Assembly (NCBI GenBank): GCA_001949185.1
Contig: BDGG01000001.1
Span: 6,245,353-6,309,352 of the forward strand
Source: Ramazzottius varieornatus
Lineage: Eukaryota; Tardigrada; Eutardigrada; Parachela; Ramazzottiidae
Direction: 5' to 3'
DNA length: 64,000 nt
The notes below the pieces were generated by a model that worked only from the letters and a program-made list of their open reading frames with translations, was not told where the DNA came from and searched no databases. A program made the translations under genes and the position numbers. Positions 23,758 to 34,460 of this stretch are shown here, piece after piece (the stretch's first letter is position 1; each line of letters starts with the position of its first letter).

Positions 23758-24902
23758 ATGTATCTCATGCTGTGGAATATCGTTTGTTTCTGCGCACTAG
23801 CTATGACAGGTAAGCGACAACTCAGACATGCAAGTCGACGGATAACTCCAACTGGACTCGGCGTCGAGCTGCAATATTTGAACTTGCATGATGTGGACCC
23901 TGATGAATTTTCAGGTTTGCATAACGTCCACGGCCATCTAAGACATCGCCGACAGACCAACACTACTGTCCACTTGTCACATTCATCCAAGAACGCTGCT
24001 GACCGAGTCCAAGTCACCTCAAAACCTACCGTGGCAAAATTCGGGTGTTTCCCAAACATCTTGGCTGAACCTGTTCCGTCGAACAAACTGAAGGTTTGTC
24101 GCAATAGCATTGTTATTTTACTGTGTTTTCTCGTATTTATGAATACCTTCATCACACCGAAAGCTGATTCTGTAGAAGTTAGGCTTTTCATACGGATACA
24201 GAGCAAACTCCATCCCCGATCAGCCGCAGCCCTACAATGTATGGATCAACACCTCCTTCGTGGACAGTGGGCTGGTGTACCTTCCGGACACGATGATTCC
24301 CGCCATCCACGCTGTCCAGCATACCCACACTACCTTCAAAATAAACGACACCATCATCTGTGATCTCCAGGACACGAACCTCCTCAGCAGATACGACGGC
24401 GTGGACCACTTCGTATCCTTCGACAGTGACTCAATGGACGTTCCACGTAGGTAAACTGTCCAACCACTTTTACTTCTTTTACTCGGAACTGTGTAGGAAT
24501 GGTTATGTCATCATTGCAGACTCAGGAGTAATGTACTATTTGCATGATGATGCGCCGAAACCCCGGGGCTTTGAAATCATTTACACATGCTACGCCCCCA
24601 ATTATACGACGGGCATTTGCGAGCTGGTTGTCGCCCAGATCAACACTCGAGTCCGACCAGACAAGCTAACTAGTCGTGAAAAGCAGCTCATTGATCAAGC
24701 AGCGGATCGAGTACTTCGCAAGTACTGCTTCAGCATCGACGACATGCCCCTGATTGCTTTCAACGACGAGCTGGATGCTTGTACCGGCGACCCCAACCCT
24801 GCATTTCTGGCCTTGGTACAGGGATACAGAGAGTCCTTGCCGGAAAGAGATACTGCGCCATCTTCAACAAGTTCCGCAACTGCTAATCACAACGCACTTT
24901 AG
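23758..24902 (+). CDS. Novel secreted protein
   Basis: Exons 23758-24093, 24176-24450 and 24497-24902 join in phase and encode about 338 aa. Residues 1-16 (MYLMLWNIVCFCALAM) form a signal peptide. A dibasic-rich stretch follows (LRHRRQ), then a folded-looking region with N-glycosylation sites (NTS, NDT, NYT) and several Cys, e.g. IICDLQDTN, YTCYAPNYTTGICEL and RKYCFSIDD. The tail is Ser/Thr-rich. Inside the first exon, 23810-23914 has perfect intron signals (ACAG|GTAAGC, TTTTCAG), is 105 bp (3n), has no stop and is preceded by phase 1, so skipping it would give a 303-aa form. No known domain is recognised. Confidence 0.65.
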
Positions 24903-25049
24903 CCCAACTATGGCTATGGTATTGTTCTATCAGAAAAGTATCTACACGCGATATAAAGGAACATACTGTACACGAACGATGAGTAATTATGGGACAGTAA
25001 AAATTATGTGACAGGCGGAAAGGACGGCAAAATGTAAATTCAACCGTAG

Positions 25050-25089
25050 AAAAGTGTCGAAAAGTGTCGAAAAGTGTCGAAAAGTGTAT
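25050..25089. repeat. 10-bp tandem array AAAAGTGTCG x4
   Basis: Four units of AAAAGTGTCG inside the family-A MITE. Other copies carry one or two units, so this is copy-specific expansion. Confidence 0.85.
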
Positions 25090-25091
25090 TA

Positions 25092-25465
25092 AAGGACGTT
25101 AGCGACTTGAGCGCTACACGTAAGTTGGTGAACGTAACGTATATCGTCGGTTACATAGGTGGTACTTCTGATCTGCTGGTTACCGTGATTATACCTTTCA
25201 TTTGGATGTATTGAGTCAGATTGAATCAGTCGTGTTTTTGAGTGGTATGGTGTGGTTGAATTAATTTCCCCACCCACCTCTTCCCTTGTTCTAGTATGTG
25301 AATGAGTGGTTCATCATTTTGTTTCCCCAATAAAGAAGGGTTGTCGCTCTGGCCTAATTTGGGGTCAGCAAACCTTGCGACCAGTGTTAGGTGTAAGTTG
25401 CCAGAGGATGCCTTTCAGTACCGGCACTTATTTCCGTGTTCGCGATAGGAGTAAAGTGCGTCAAG
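25092..25465. mobile_element. 374-bp insertion with TTA duplication
   Basis: Compared with the uninterrupted copy at 52572-52757, 374 bp are inserted and flanked by TTA on both sides (25089-25091 and 25466-25468). A 3-bp TTA duplication is typical of PIF/Harbinger elements, but no clear inverted ends are seen, so the class is uncertain. Confidence 0.55.
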
Positions 25466-25990
25466 TTACTGTGAATCGGTCGCGTACGAACGTGCGCCCG
25501 TAACGCGGTAGCGAAAAGGCCTGTCTCACAATTTTTAATGTCCCATAATTACTCATCGTGCGTGTATACATATTCACTTCAACATGTGCAGTTTTACGAT
25601 TGCTGTACAGCGCTTAATTGTGTACTGTTGAATGAACACTAGTCCCGATAACATGGGACTCTAATCAAGCGTACGTACTCAATCGCGAAATCACCGAAGG
25701 TTTCACCGAATAAATAACCTAGAAATGCACTCCAAAAAGCCAAAATGCACCTCGGGATGACTTGAAGGCGAAATTTAGTAGACAGCAGCGATTTCCCGTA
25801 CCTCCGGTTCAATCCAACATCAGAGTTCAGCATCCTAGAAATATGTCAGTAGCAGTTTGTAAACAAGCTAGCAACTGACGGAATTTCAGTACAATGGATG
25901 GCATAGCGAGGCAATATATGGGCATCGGCGGCCCAATTTGAATACGAACGTTTGCTAGTGACTGGCAGCCATTTTTACTCGTCAGGGCTC

Positions 25991-26846
25991 ACGAGGGGAT
26001 TATGCCTGTCCTCCGCCTTCCCGGAATATTCTGGTATGATAGAACGGTAGAGAAGAGTCTGCTCCATCATCTGAAACTGGCGTAGACTGCCGAATGAAAT
26101 CCTGGAAGCCTATACAGGAACCGGAAGTGACGTCAAAATCTGGGCGGTACATAGTTAGTCAATCAAGCGGTTTGATTTCCATGTGGTTGACTCGTTGCTG
26201 ATTGACCGAGCGAATTTGACAGAATGTTAAAGACATATCAAGGGTACCGTAAACTTTCACTGTTATATCGCTATTTTAATGCATGTCTCAGGCTTGATCT
26301 TGTACTTAGACGTCCAGATCGACCTGGCGGGAAATACGATACCGTCCAAAGGCACAGGCCACATACAGCCACTGGACGTTCTCAGATTCGTTCGGAGGGT
26401 CGCTCAGTTGAGAATGTTGCTCGTAGTACGACTGCAGTAGTNNNNNNNNNNNNNNNNNNNNNNNNNNNNNNNNNNNNNNNNNNNNNNNNNNATGTTGCTC
26501 GTAGTACGACTGCAGTAGTTACCGCAGTAGTTACTGGATCCATGGTGCTATTGGAAGGAGAAGAAGAGGAGAAAGGGATTCTCAATAACAGAAGTGATGA
26601 GCTTGCATGCTGAAGCACGATGTAGCTCTGTCAATCAGCAACGAATCAACCACATGGAAATCAAACCGCTTGATTGACTAACTATGTACCGCCCAGATTT
26701 TGACGTCACTTCCGGTTCCTGTATAGGCTTCCAGGATTTCATTCGGCAGTCTACGCCAGTTTCAGATGATGGAGCAGACTCTTCTCTACCGTTCTATCAT
26801 ACCAGAATATTCCGGGAAGGCGGAGGACAGGCATAATCTCCTCGTC
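25991..26846. mobile_element. Long inverted repeat (about 220-bp arms) around assembly gap
   Basis: 25991-26210 and 26627-26846 are near-perfect reverse complements; for example CAATCAAGCGGTTTGATTTC at 26163 is matched by GAAATCAAACCGCTTGATTG. The spacer of about 416 bp includes the gap. This could be a fold-back transposon or an assembly palindrome. Inside, open frames run through Ns and are not real evidence. Confidence 0.75.
26442..26491. other. Assembly gap (50 N) flanked by 28-bp direct repeats
   Basis: Fifty Ns. The 28 bases just before (26414-26441) are identical to those just after (26492-26519), beginning ATGTTGCTCGTAGTACGACT. The gap therefore lies within, or was created by, a short tandem repeat. 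Confidence 0.95.
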
Positions 26847-27627
26847 AGAATCGCAGGAGCCATGGCTACCGGAAACACTGCGTGGCGCGCCACTGTGCCA
26901 GTATAATTTTTGAGAAAACGAGTCTGAAGTTCTGGGACCCCAAGGGCAATATCAAGCCGCTGATGTAATCTGGTGTATCAAACATCCTGGAAAGCGATGC
27001 TGAAGTCCATTTGGCGATCTAAACCCTGTTCAAAAATCCACGTAAGATCCAAAGGGGTTCAAATCTTTGACCGAAAAAGTTTGACTCTCATAATGAAGTC
27101 ACATTGCACAAAATTGCACGTACAATCGTTTCGACATCAAACCCCCAGGTTTGGGTGTCTGAGCTGTTGGTCACCCCTGCAGTTTTCTGGAGTATGTTTT
27201 CAAAAGGGTGAACAGATATTTGGCGATATTTGGCTCTATCACGCGATGCCCTTTAGTATTGCCAGAGTGAAACGATATTACCTCTAGTGTACTCACTGCA
27301 TTAAGAGTGCAGTTGATACGCATTTCTCCAGTCAATCAATGATGTCCAAAATGAACGGCGGAACTCAAGTTACATCAATGGCTAACTCACGATCAACTGG
27401 AAAAGTCCGCCCTGACTTGTTTCGACGCTTGATTGTGGGATTGGACTTTTCCTGTGTATCAACGAGCCTGTACAGAAGCCTGTACTGCAGTGAATACAAT
27501 AGAGGCAATATCGTTTCACTCTGGTATTGCAAACAAACCGAAGTCAAAGATGTGTACTTTGGAGCATAAATGTGCATATGGAAAAAGGGCCGCTGATACC
27601 CATATGGCACAGAATTGCGAGACTCAC
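26847..27627. other. Intergenic, no firm gene
   Basis: Nothing is recognised at 26847-27300. The part from about 27340 may hold a last exon of the minus-strand peptide gene whose first exon ends at 27628, but two acceptor choices (near 27415 and 27450) both leave short unrecognised tails. Confidence 0.35.
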
Positions 27628-27916
27628 CTGAACCCCGTGTTCCGTAAGATCTGACACATGCCCTCGTTGGAGTTATGTGAGCCGGATACGGGTTTCCGGG
27701 AAGTTCTTGGCTGTCTTCCTCTTCTTCCACCTCGTCGTTCGCGCTGCGTGCAGGAGAGATATCCCTTTTATGCTTCGTGTGCAGAATTTCAGAGTTTTGG
27801 AACGCAGATAGGTCAGCCGCCCTCAAATGTGCGCCCTGGCAGTGCTGAAGGATGTGGCCGGTAACCAAGAGGCAAAAGAAAGTCAGACACCAGAGCGATT
27901 TGGCTCTCGAACTCAT
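27628..27916 (-). CDS. Candidate secreted peptide precursor, first exon
   Basis: From the ATG at 27916 the frame encodes a clear signal peptide (MSSRAKSLWCLTFFCLLVTG, cleavage near HCQG-AH). About 65 residues follow with a dibasic site (HTKHKR), an acidic spacer (EVEEEEDSQE) and a basic Cys-containing end (TPTRACVRSYGTRG). It stops in phase 1 at a strong donor (TTCAG|GTGAGT). Size, dibasic cleavage and acidic spacer suggest a neuropeptide or hormone precursor. No known peptide family is recognised and the 3' exon is not fixed. It could equally be a small secreted protein. Confidence 0.5.
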
Positions 27917-27929
27917 TCCTGCTGGCAAT

Positions 27930-28510
27930 TATAAACAGTACGACTAGTCAACTTCTCCCTGGAAAATGGCAAAAACTGCTGTGTTTTCCTGTTAGATCAT
28001 ACGGTAGACGGTAGTGGGCTGTTTCAACATAGTTTCTATATGGTAGTCTTAGTCCCTAGATAAGTAGATCAATGATGCTGATCGCATGTGGAAAATACCT
28101 AGCCGCAGACCGCAATATCTGCAGAGAACGGAAGTCGATCGCAATCCGTAATTCCGTTAATCCGTTTATCGGCGTGCGTAACGCCGTCTAGAGGTAGTCC
28201 TTAATGTTAACAGGAACAAAAAATTACAGCGGCGAGCAGTCGGCAGTCTGGCCGATCAGCTGATACGCAGCGTAACGAAGGACCACCGTAGCGCCTGCCA
28301 TCGGTGTCATTCCTCCCGACTCACGAACAACAGTCCATCATCCATGTCAAGCCATCTATTGGATGTTCGTTTTCGCGACGTTCACGGCTCCAGCTTTCGA
28401 AACAGCTTCACAACACAATACACGAACTGAATCTTCTCTCTTAGTATCGATTTGCTCTTGCAGTGAATGGCTTTGGGTTACATATATCCCGTTGGTAAAG
28501 GTGCCGGAGA
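27930..28510. other. Intergenic between divergent genes
   Basis: No exon or repeat is recognised. It contains the upstream regions of the peptide precursor (-) and the F-box gene (+). Confidence 0.4.
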
Positions 28511-29639
28511 ATGGAAGACAGAATGGGCCACGCAGAAGGCCACATCGGTGAGTTGCAGTGCTGCGGCTGCCCGACGGCCAATATCCACGACATTCCCCCA
28601 TCCCTCCTGGCAGAAATTTTCGCCAGTCTGGAGGCTTACTCCCGCATTCGCCTGAGACGGTAAGTGACAATGGTCGCTTTCAAGAAAGTACACATAAGAT
28701 CTGGGGACTCTATACTCTTTGGCTTGTTCCAGAGCCTGTTCGGAATGGCGCGATCAGCTGGCTTCACATCGTCTCACAACCAACGGAATCTTCCTCGACA
28801 TGGACATCTTTACCTAAAGACCGACAAACCCGCTCGACTAGAAACCTTCATTAACGGGAAGAACTTCACCTTCAACTACGAGTAGGAACGGGCAGAACGG
28901 GTGTTCGAACGACTGGCTTACTGCATCTCCAGCAAAATACTTCTGCCGGAAGTGACGACGTTATACGTCCGCATTCGAGAGCCCATAAAGACGTTCCAGA
29001 AGCTGGTGATGAAGCAGTCTTTCTACAGTCAATGCTTCTCCATCTTGGTCAAGTCCTTCCTTCGTGAGTTGTTTGGTGAGACTTATGCGCAACGCATCGT
29101 TCTGTGTGACAGTCTCCTTCTGGAAGATCTCATGACCATCTCGATTGTCGCACCGGACAAAGGTAACGAGGACGAGATGGTTGTCAGCTTCAACCGTTTC
29201 TTCTGGGTTCGGTCATCCATGAAGGATCTGACACTGTGGAACTGTCGAGTATTGGTCAAGCCGTTGACACCTGGAGGACACACAGAGATTGTCTTGGCGA
29301 ATTTCTCCTTCCGGTTGGAGAAGGAACACAAGGCTCTGGACATGATCTGCGCCTTTCGGGATGCTTGCTGTCCCAGGCCGGATATTACTGCCTGCAAGCA
29401 TCACATTCAGAGTGGGCTGTCGTTACGCGAAGCCGGTCCGGAAGTGATGGAGAATGCTCAGACGGCTTCGCGCACAAGTTGGCTGTGAGTTTGATAGAAT
29501 CGTGAAGGTTTGTCATGCTTAGAAAATGGTTTTATAATGGTTTTTGATTTTCAGGAAGCAGTATGTGTCGCGAATTCCGGAGGATATCGGGAAAAAGAAC
29601 GCAGGAGAAATGGATTTCTACTGTATCGTAGATAACTGA
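28511..29639 (+). pseudogene. F-box protein gene with frameshift and in-frame stop
   Basis: F-box proteins recruit substrates to SCF ubiquitin ligases. Exons 28511-28659, 28733-29484 and 29555-29639 have good splice sites and end in TGA. Exon 1 has the F-box core (IHDIPPSLLAEIFASLEAYS, RIRLRR) and continues into exon 2 (ACSEWRDQLASHRLTTNGIF). Then the frame breaks: TAA ends it at about 28815, while the +1-shifted frame carries on (LKTDKPARLETFINGKNFTF). That frame meets TAG at 28883-28885 and is then open to the end (VFERLAYCISSKILLPEVTT, FLRELFGETYAQRIV, MDFYCIVDN). So two lesions interrupt an otherwise well-kept gene of about 328 codons. It could be a young pseudogene or contain assembly errors. 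Confidence 0.7.
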
Positions 29640-30106
29640 TGAGTGACGCTTGGACCCTCGTCTAGTAACCCTAACTTGTGTTGAAAAATTCTGTTCTTTA
29701 CATAGAGGAACTCTTTTGCTCCCGTAGCCAGTCGCGTTTCTATCATCGAGTTGACCGAAAAATTACTGATTGTTATTTCCTTCCCTTGACGACCCGATAC
29801 TCCAGAATTTTGTGGCGGCCCATACTGTGAAACGATGCACCGTAACCGTAGCTGCGTATCGAAGTTCGTAAGTACGGTCCACGCCAGGCAGGTCCATTGA
29901 TTCACTTGATTGGCCTAAGCTGTTCATGCATTGCAGCCTTTGCAGGCACTGCAGTCAGGACTTGGAAAAGAGATGATTATTATTAATGTTTCACATGTTT
30001 TGATTTTATCAGAAGCTCAGAATTTATCTTATTTGGTCTGTATTTGTCGAACCAGTCACTGAAGTCAAAGAGAGGAAGTACACAGGGCCGATGTGGTAAT
30101 GGGCTG
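29640..30106. other. Intergenic, no gene seen
   Basis: AT-richer spacer before the first esterase. No repeat family or exon is recognised. Confidence 0.4.
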
Positions 30107-31681
30107 ATGAGCTTGCAGGCCGGCGTCAGCATGGAGCGAAAGACGACATTGTTCTTCTCCTTCCGCTCCGTGCTGATCCTGTCGGCTTCCCTTGGATACT
30201 TTTATTACCTTCTACGTCGGCCTTACCCAGGCATCGCGTTCCTTCCCGAAGATGTCTGGCGCATCAAACTGCTCGCCGCGGCCAGCAAAAGCTACTCCTT
30301 CATCGTAAGGAAAACCGTATTGAAAAATTGAAATTTCGATATTAATTTTATTATTTGTTGTGGTTTAATCAATGGCGAAGTCAATCAACTGGTGGTATCT
30401 TGATTGTTTAATAGGTCAGAATGTGCGAGAAAATTGGCTGGAGCTCGGAGATCGCAGTCCTCCGTCGACTGTATCATTTCGAAGCTCTCCTCCTGGCACG
30501 GAAACCGAAGACCAAGATCCATAAGCAGGACGTTGATCTGGGCAACGTGCGATGCGTGCTTTACAGAAAAGCTTCCTGGGTACCGACAGTCATATTGAGG
30601 CCGTGCGTGATCTACCTTCACGGAGGTGGATGGGTCTTCACCACAGTTGGTACGTCGTAGTCAAAATCAACCGTGATCCTTCGTCGCGCAATGAGTTTTG
30701 ACGTCAAAGGTGTGATTTCTAGTTTTGCAGTATCCTCATTCGTTTACCATCTGGTTGGTCCATGTTGAAGACTGCTTCTACACGACGTCGCGTGTTGTAG
30801 TAAAGCCTAGCCGGAAATACATCATGATTCTCTTTCTTACAGAAGAGCGGGATGCCCATCATAGGCACATCGTGGACCGCGCTGATGTGAACGTCGTGGC
30901 TGTTGAATACCGCAAAGCTCCCGAACATCCCTTCCCAGCTGCCTTCAATGACTGCTACAACGCCGTGAAGTTCATCCACTCTACCTTCGAACGTTTTGGG
31001 GTGGACAAGGACCGGATTAGTCTTTGCGGAGATAGCGCGGGAGGAAACCTGGCAGCTGCAGTGGCCACTCGGCTCCGCGACGAGGGTCTCAACCTCTTGA
31101 AACACCAAATTCTCATCTACCCCGGTGTGCAATTCATTACGTTCAGTCTCAATTCTCACTTGAGGAAGTTTCCTTTACTGTCCAAAGAAGACTGTGTTTG
31201 GTGCATGTTGACGTACTTAGGTGAAAGTCAGTCCTTAGCGGAAGTCATTTACAACGGTAATCACATTTCGGAAGACTTGCTGGAACATCCGGCTTTCTTT
31301 GCGTTAGAACGCTATCAGTCGACTCCTTTCCGGATATCTAAGCCGGTCATCTCATCGACAACCACGGAGAGTTCGAGGGGGGATTCGGTCCACCACGACT
31401 TTGAGCTGACGAGGTTTCGGGAAAAGATCAAAGACCCTAGTTTGTGTCCGTTGATGGCGGCTTCCATGCGTGGTCTCCCAACCACTTTACTTCTCCTCTG
31501 TGATTTTGATGTCTTGCTAGATGATGGGTTAGTTTATGCCGATAGATTGAAGAGCGATAATGTGCCGGTAACGGTGATAACAGTACCTGGACACCATGGG
31601 TGTTTCAGGAATTTCCAGAGTACCAAGTGTGGAGCTCTGATGATGGACCACCTTGTTGGCTTTCTTCGGGCTAATTTATAA
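30107..31681 (+). CDS. HSL/AADAC-type serine esterase 1 (alpha/beta hydrolase)
   Basis: Family members hydrolyse acyl esters and acetylated substrates, often at the ER membrane. Exons 30107-30304, 30415-30649 and 30843-31681 join in phases 0 and 1, giving about 423 aa (start could be the in-frame ATG at 30131). An N-terminal signal-anchor lies about residues 15-36 (FSFRSVLILSASLGYFYYLL). The oxyanion motif HGGGW is in exon 2, the nucleophile motif GDSAGG in exon 3, the acid in DFDVLLDDGL and the histidine in VPGHHGCF. RKAPEHPFPAAFNDC is typical of HSL-like enzymes. The break after HGGGWVFTTV is an intron at the same place as in the two paralogues. It sits head-to-tail with esterase 2, 312 bp apart. 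All catalytic residues are present. Substrate unknown. Confidence 0.88.
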
Positions 31682-31993
31682 CGGTAAAGCAGCTGCTACG
31701 TTTCTTCCATGTTGTGCTTTACTTGTTGTCTCGGACTGGTTTGATATCAGCAATCGTTGGAATTGAACGCTTCAGGCAATGTTGCGCGACAGTTCGCTTG
31801 GTCAGAGAAAGACGCGATCAAAATGAGTCGTTACGTAAGATGCATTCTTCACAAACTCACACTGCTGTACGGCTTTCATAGTTTTGCCAGAAATGGTGCT
31901 TTGTGTTTGACAGGATAAGTTTGTTCAGAAACCGCACACAACGATTACTGCGGTTATTCGTCCTCGAAGGCGGAAGTGAATCAAGAGCGGACG

Positions 31994-33608
31994 ATGGCTC
32001 AATCAACCGACACCTCCGATTTCTCGCCATGGGAATACTGGAAGCACCTTTTCGGTGGATCCAGTTTCGCTAGTACTGATACATGGACTAGTTTGCAGAC
32101 TTTCGTGAAATCGGATCAGTTTTTGAAAGCTCTGGCAACTGGAACAGGAGTTGCCCTGCTCGGAGGAGCGATCGTCGTTGGATGGTATCTGTACACGCCG
32201 CTGCCTCCAGGGCTGTACCCAGAAGACAGATGGCCACTTCGAAGGATTCATGCTCGCAATCAGTTCAAATCATTTCTGGTACAACAACATTCCTGCCGTA
32301 TTTTATCCCAATGATCTTCACATCGAAGAACCGTTGTCTCTGCAGGTGAAATGGGGCGTCAGGTTGGGTTTCGGCAAGCCCATGGCGCTGCATCGCCGCT
32401 TCCGTGACACACCAGTCACATGGCTCAAACCTAACTTAAATATCTACGCCGAACACCTTGGCTTTGACGGCGTACCGGTTGTTCTCTATCGCAACGACTT
32501 GTGGAGTTCTGTTCGAAATTCTGATGGGACCAGAGAACTTCGTCCAGCTGTGGTACATGTTTACGGTGGTGGATGGGCATTCTGCACTTCGAGTAAGTAA
32601 ATCCATTGTCACCAAACCGTATTGAAAGTCTGACAGAAAAACGTAGAAAATTGTTGCAAGCCCGTCAAATTGGCAGTAAGAGTTCAAGGCAGTATTTAAA
32701 GCGCGGTTTACTGTAATGTGAGTGGCAAATTAACCTTAATTAGTCTGAACGCCTTGATCAGTTTGAACCCAACCTAACTGTACAATCAGTTTTTCCCTTC
32801 GGCAGAAACATATGCGCCACATCACACATATCTGGTTCAGCAGCTCGACTGTGCTGTCCTCACCATCGACTACCGCAAAGCTCCAGAAAACCCGTTTCCC
32901 GCTGGCCACGACGACTGCTATAACGCCATCCGATACTTCTACGAGAATGCCGAATTGTACGGTGTGGACCCTACTCGCATCAGCGTGTTGGGCGACAGCG
33001 CCGGGGCCAACTTGGCAGCTGGTGTTACGTTACGATTACGCGACAGTGCCATGTCGATGGCTTTGAAGAACCAAGTGCTCATCTCGCCTTCCACCCAGTT
33101 CGTTAACTTCAACACGGACTCGTTCAACGGAGCGTACCCTTTTCTGAAGAAGGAAGCCATGATTATGTTCGGACTGTTCTTCACAGGGGACAGTCAAAAA
33201 CTGGCTTCCGGGTTGGCGCAGAATTTTCACGTATCGGAAGAGATTCTGGACACGGAAGCGTGGAAGATATTGAAGCCGTTTACAAGTCAGTTGGAACATC
33301 AGCCTGTGGTTTACTATTCGTTAGAGTCTGAGTACGCAGGATTCCAGAGAAAGATTATGAACCCTTATCTGTGTCCATTAATGGCAGAAAGCATGCACGA
33401 TTTACCACAAGCTTTCGTGGTAGCTTGTGAGTTTGACGTCTTGCGAGCGGATACATTAGCGTACGGTGAACGACTCAAAGCAGATGGCGTGACGGTGAAG
33501 GTGGAGACTTTTCCCGGAGTGCATGGTACTTTCCGGTACTTTGAAGAACTGCGAGTGGGAAAAGAGCTCATGGCTCACGTCATAGACTTTCTTCGTAAAA
33601 ATATCTGA
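31994..33608 (+). CDS. HSL/AADAC-type serine esterase 2, HGGG changed to YGGG
   Basis: Exons 31994-32278, 32346-32592 and 32806-33608 join in phases 0 and 1, giving about 444 aa. The N-terminal 45 residues are polar; a signal-anchor follows (LATGTGVALLGGAIVVGWYL). Exon 2 ends with the oxyanion region VVHVYGGGWAF, where the usual first His of HGGG is Tyr. Exon 3 has TIDYRKAPENPFPAG, the nucleophile motif GDSAGA, the acid in CEFDVLRADTL and the His in PGVHGTF. The catalytic triad is therefore present, but the oxyanion loop residue is altered, which may change activity or specificity (inference). Tandem paralogue of the preceding gene. Confidence 0.88.
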
Positions 33609-34093
33609 ATACGGAAGACTGGCCGATGACACTCTTATCGATAATTTTTTCCAGGTTTATTGAATTAAGCAAAACGAAAACCAACTTGTCCATGCCTAGA
33701 ATGAATAGTTAAACACTGGATGCTGATGTACAGCAAAGTAGCTGCATACTGTGAGGTGGGCATACTGGCGGCGGTGAGCTGAAAGAGCTTTTGCACTGCA
33801 AAATTAAACATCACTAGATCATAATAATTACAAGCTATTCCTCGCAAGATACTGTCTGGGCTCGGCGGTTATAAAGCGTCACTTTCGATTATGGAGCCCC
33901 TGCGTTCGGGCTTCGCTTCCGGGTTTTCGCGAAGCTGCAATGTTGCCGCTGCAACAAAAAATTGCTCGCATGATACAATGTCATTTGAGCGTTGAATTTA
34001 ATCATCACTATCAAGGCAGTTTTCACAGTCCACGAGAGCATGATATTCGGGCCACGTTCAGTCACTATCAAACGCGCACCTGTTTGGAGATAA
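33609..34093. other. Intergenic between convergent genes
   Basis: 3' side of esterase 2 (+) and the neuropeptide gene (-). No further gene is recognised; the minus frame over 33889-34113 is in the wrong frame for the neuropeptide gene. Confidence 0.4.
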
Positions 34094-34460
34094 TCAAAAG
34101 GCCGGATCGGCACTTCGACCGTACCTGGAAACGGTAATGTTGTTTAGGTAGGAAGCTAACATATCAAGTTTGTGACGGCTCACACCCAAAAATGAAACAT
34201 CATATTTGCAATGGGACTTACCTCGGACGAGCCTGATGGGCGTAGTACTTGTCCAAGACCTGAAGTCGTCTAAGCGTATCAGACAGAGATTTCAGTTGTC
34301 CGTAATTGTTGTTCTCCGATTCCGTGTTGAGGCTCGATGGATCAGAGCCCACCAGCATCTCCAGTTCGGCCATGGCTGGACGCGCCCTTTTCTGACCCTG
34401 GACATGACTGATGGTCACCGCGACCACCACAAGGAGAAACCAAGACCACATCGTCGACAT
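34094..34460 (-). CDS. NPF/NPY-family neuropeptide precursor, RPRY-amide type
   Basis: The product is a secreted neuropeptide precursor of about 89 aa from exons 34222-34460 and 34094-34124. From the ATG at 34460 there is a signal peptide (MSTMWSWFLLVVVAVTISHV), then QKR, then a mature region of about 57 residues ending LRRLQVLDKYYAHQARPRY, followed by GR and a 6-residue tail. The paired Tyr and RPRY/F end mark the NPY/NPF family. G-R gives C-terminal amidation and cleavage. The intron splits the last Arg codon in phase 2 (CCG-AG | G-TAC), the position conserved in NPY/NPF genes. Most protostome NPFs end in F-amide; this one reads Tyr, as in vertebrate NPY. The acceptor TTTCCAG is strong. The gene is complete. 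Confidence 0.85.

Larger units (their letters stand above)
24969..25566. mobile_element. MITE family A, split by a nested insertion
   Basis: The ends (TACACGAACGATGAGTAATT on the left; complement of ATTACTCATCGTGCGTGTA on the right) and the interior (GGCAAAATG..., GAAAAGTGTATTA | CTGTGAATCGGTCGCGTACG) match other family-A copies. The two halves are separated by foreign sequence at 25092-25465. Confidence 0.75.

Noticed and set aside
26224-26618. Open frames running through the gap
   Set aside because: They are bridged by Ns and mirrored on both strands inside the inverted repeat.
33889-34113. Alternative last exon for the NPF-like gene (acceptor near 33930 giving SFAK)
   Set aside because: It yields Ser in place of the conserved Arg and no amidation Gly. 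The acceptor at 34125 gives RPRYGR and a stop.
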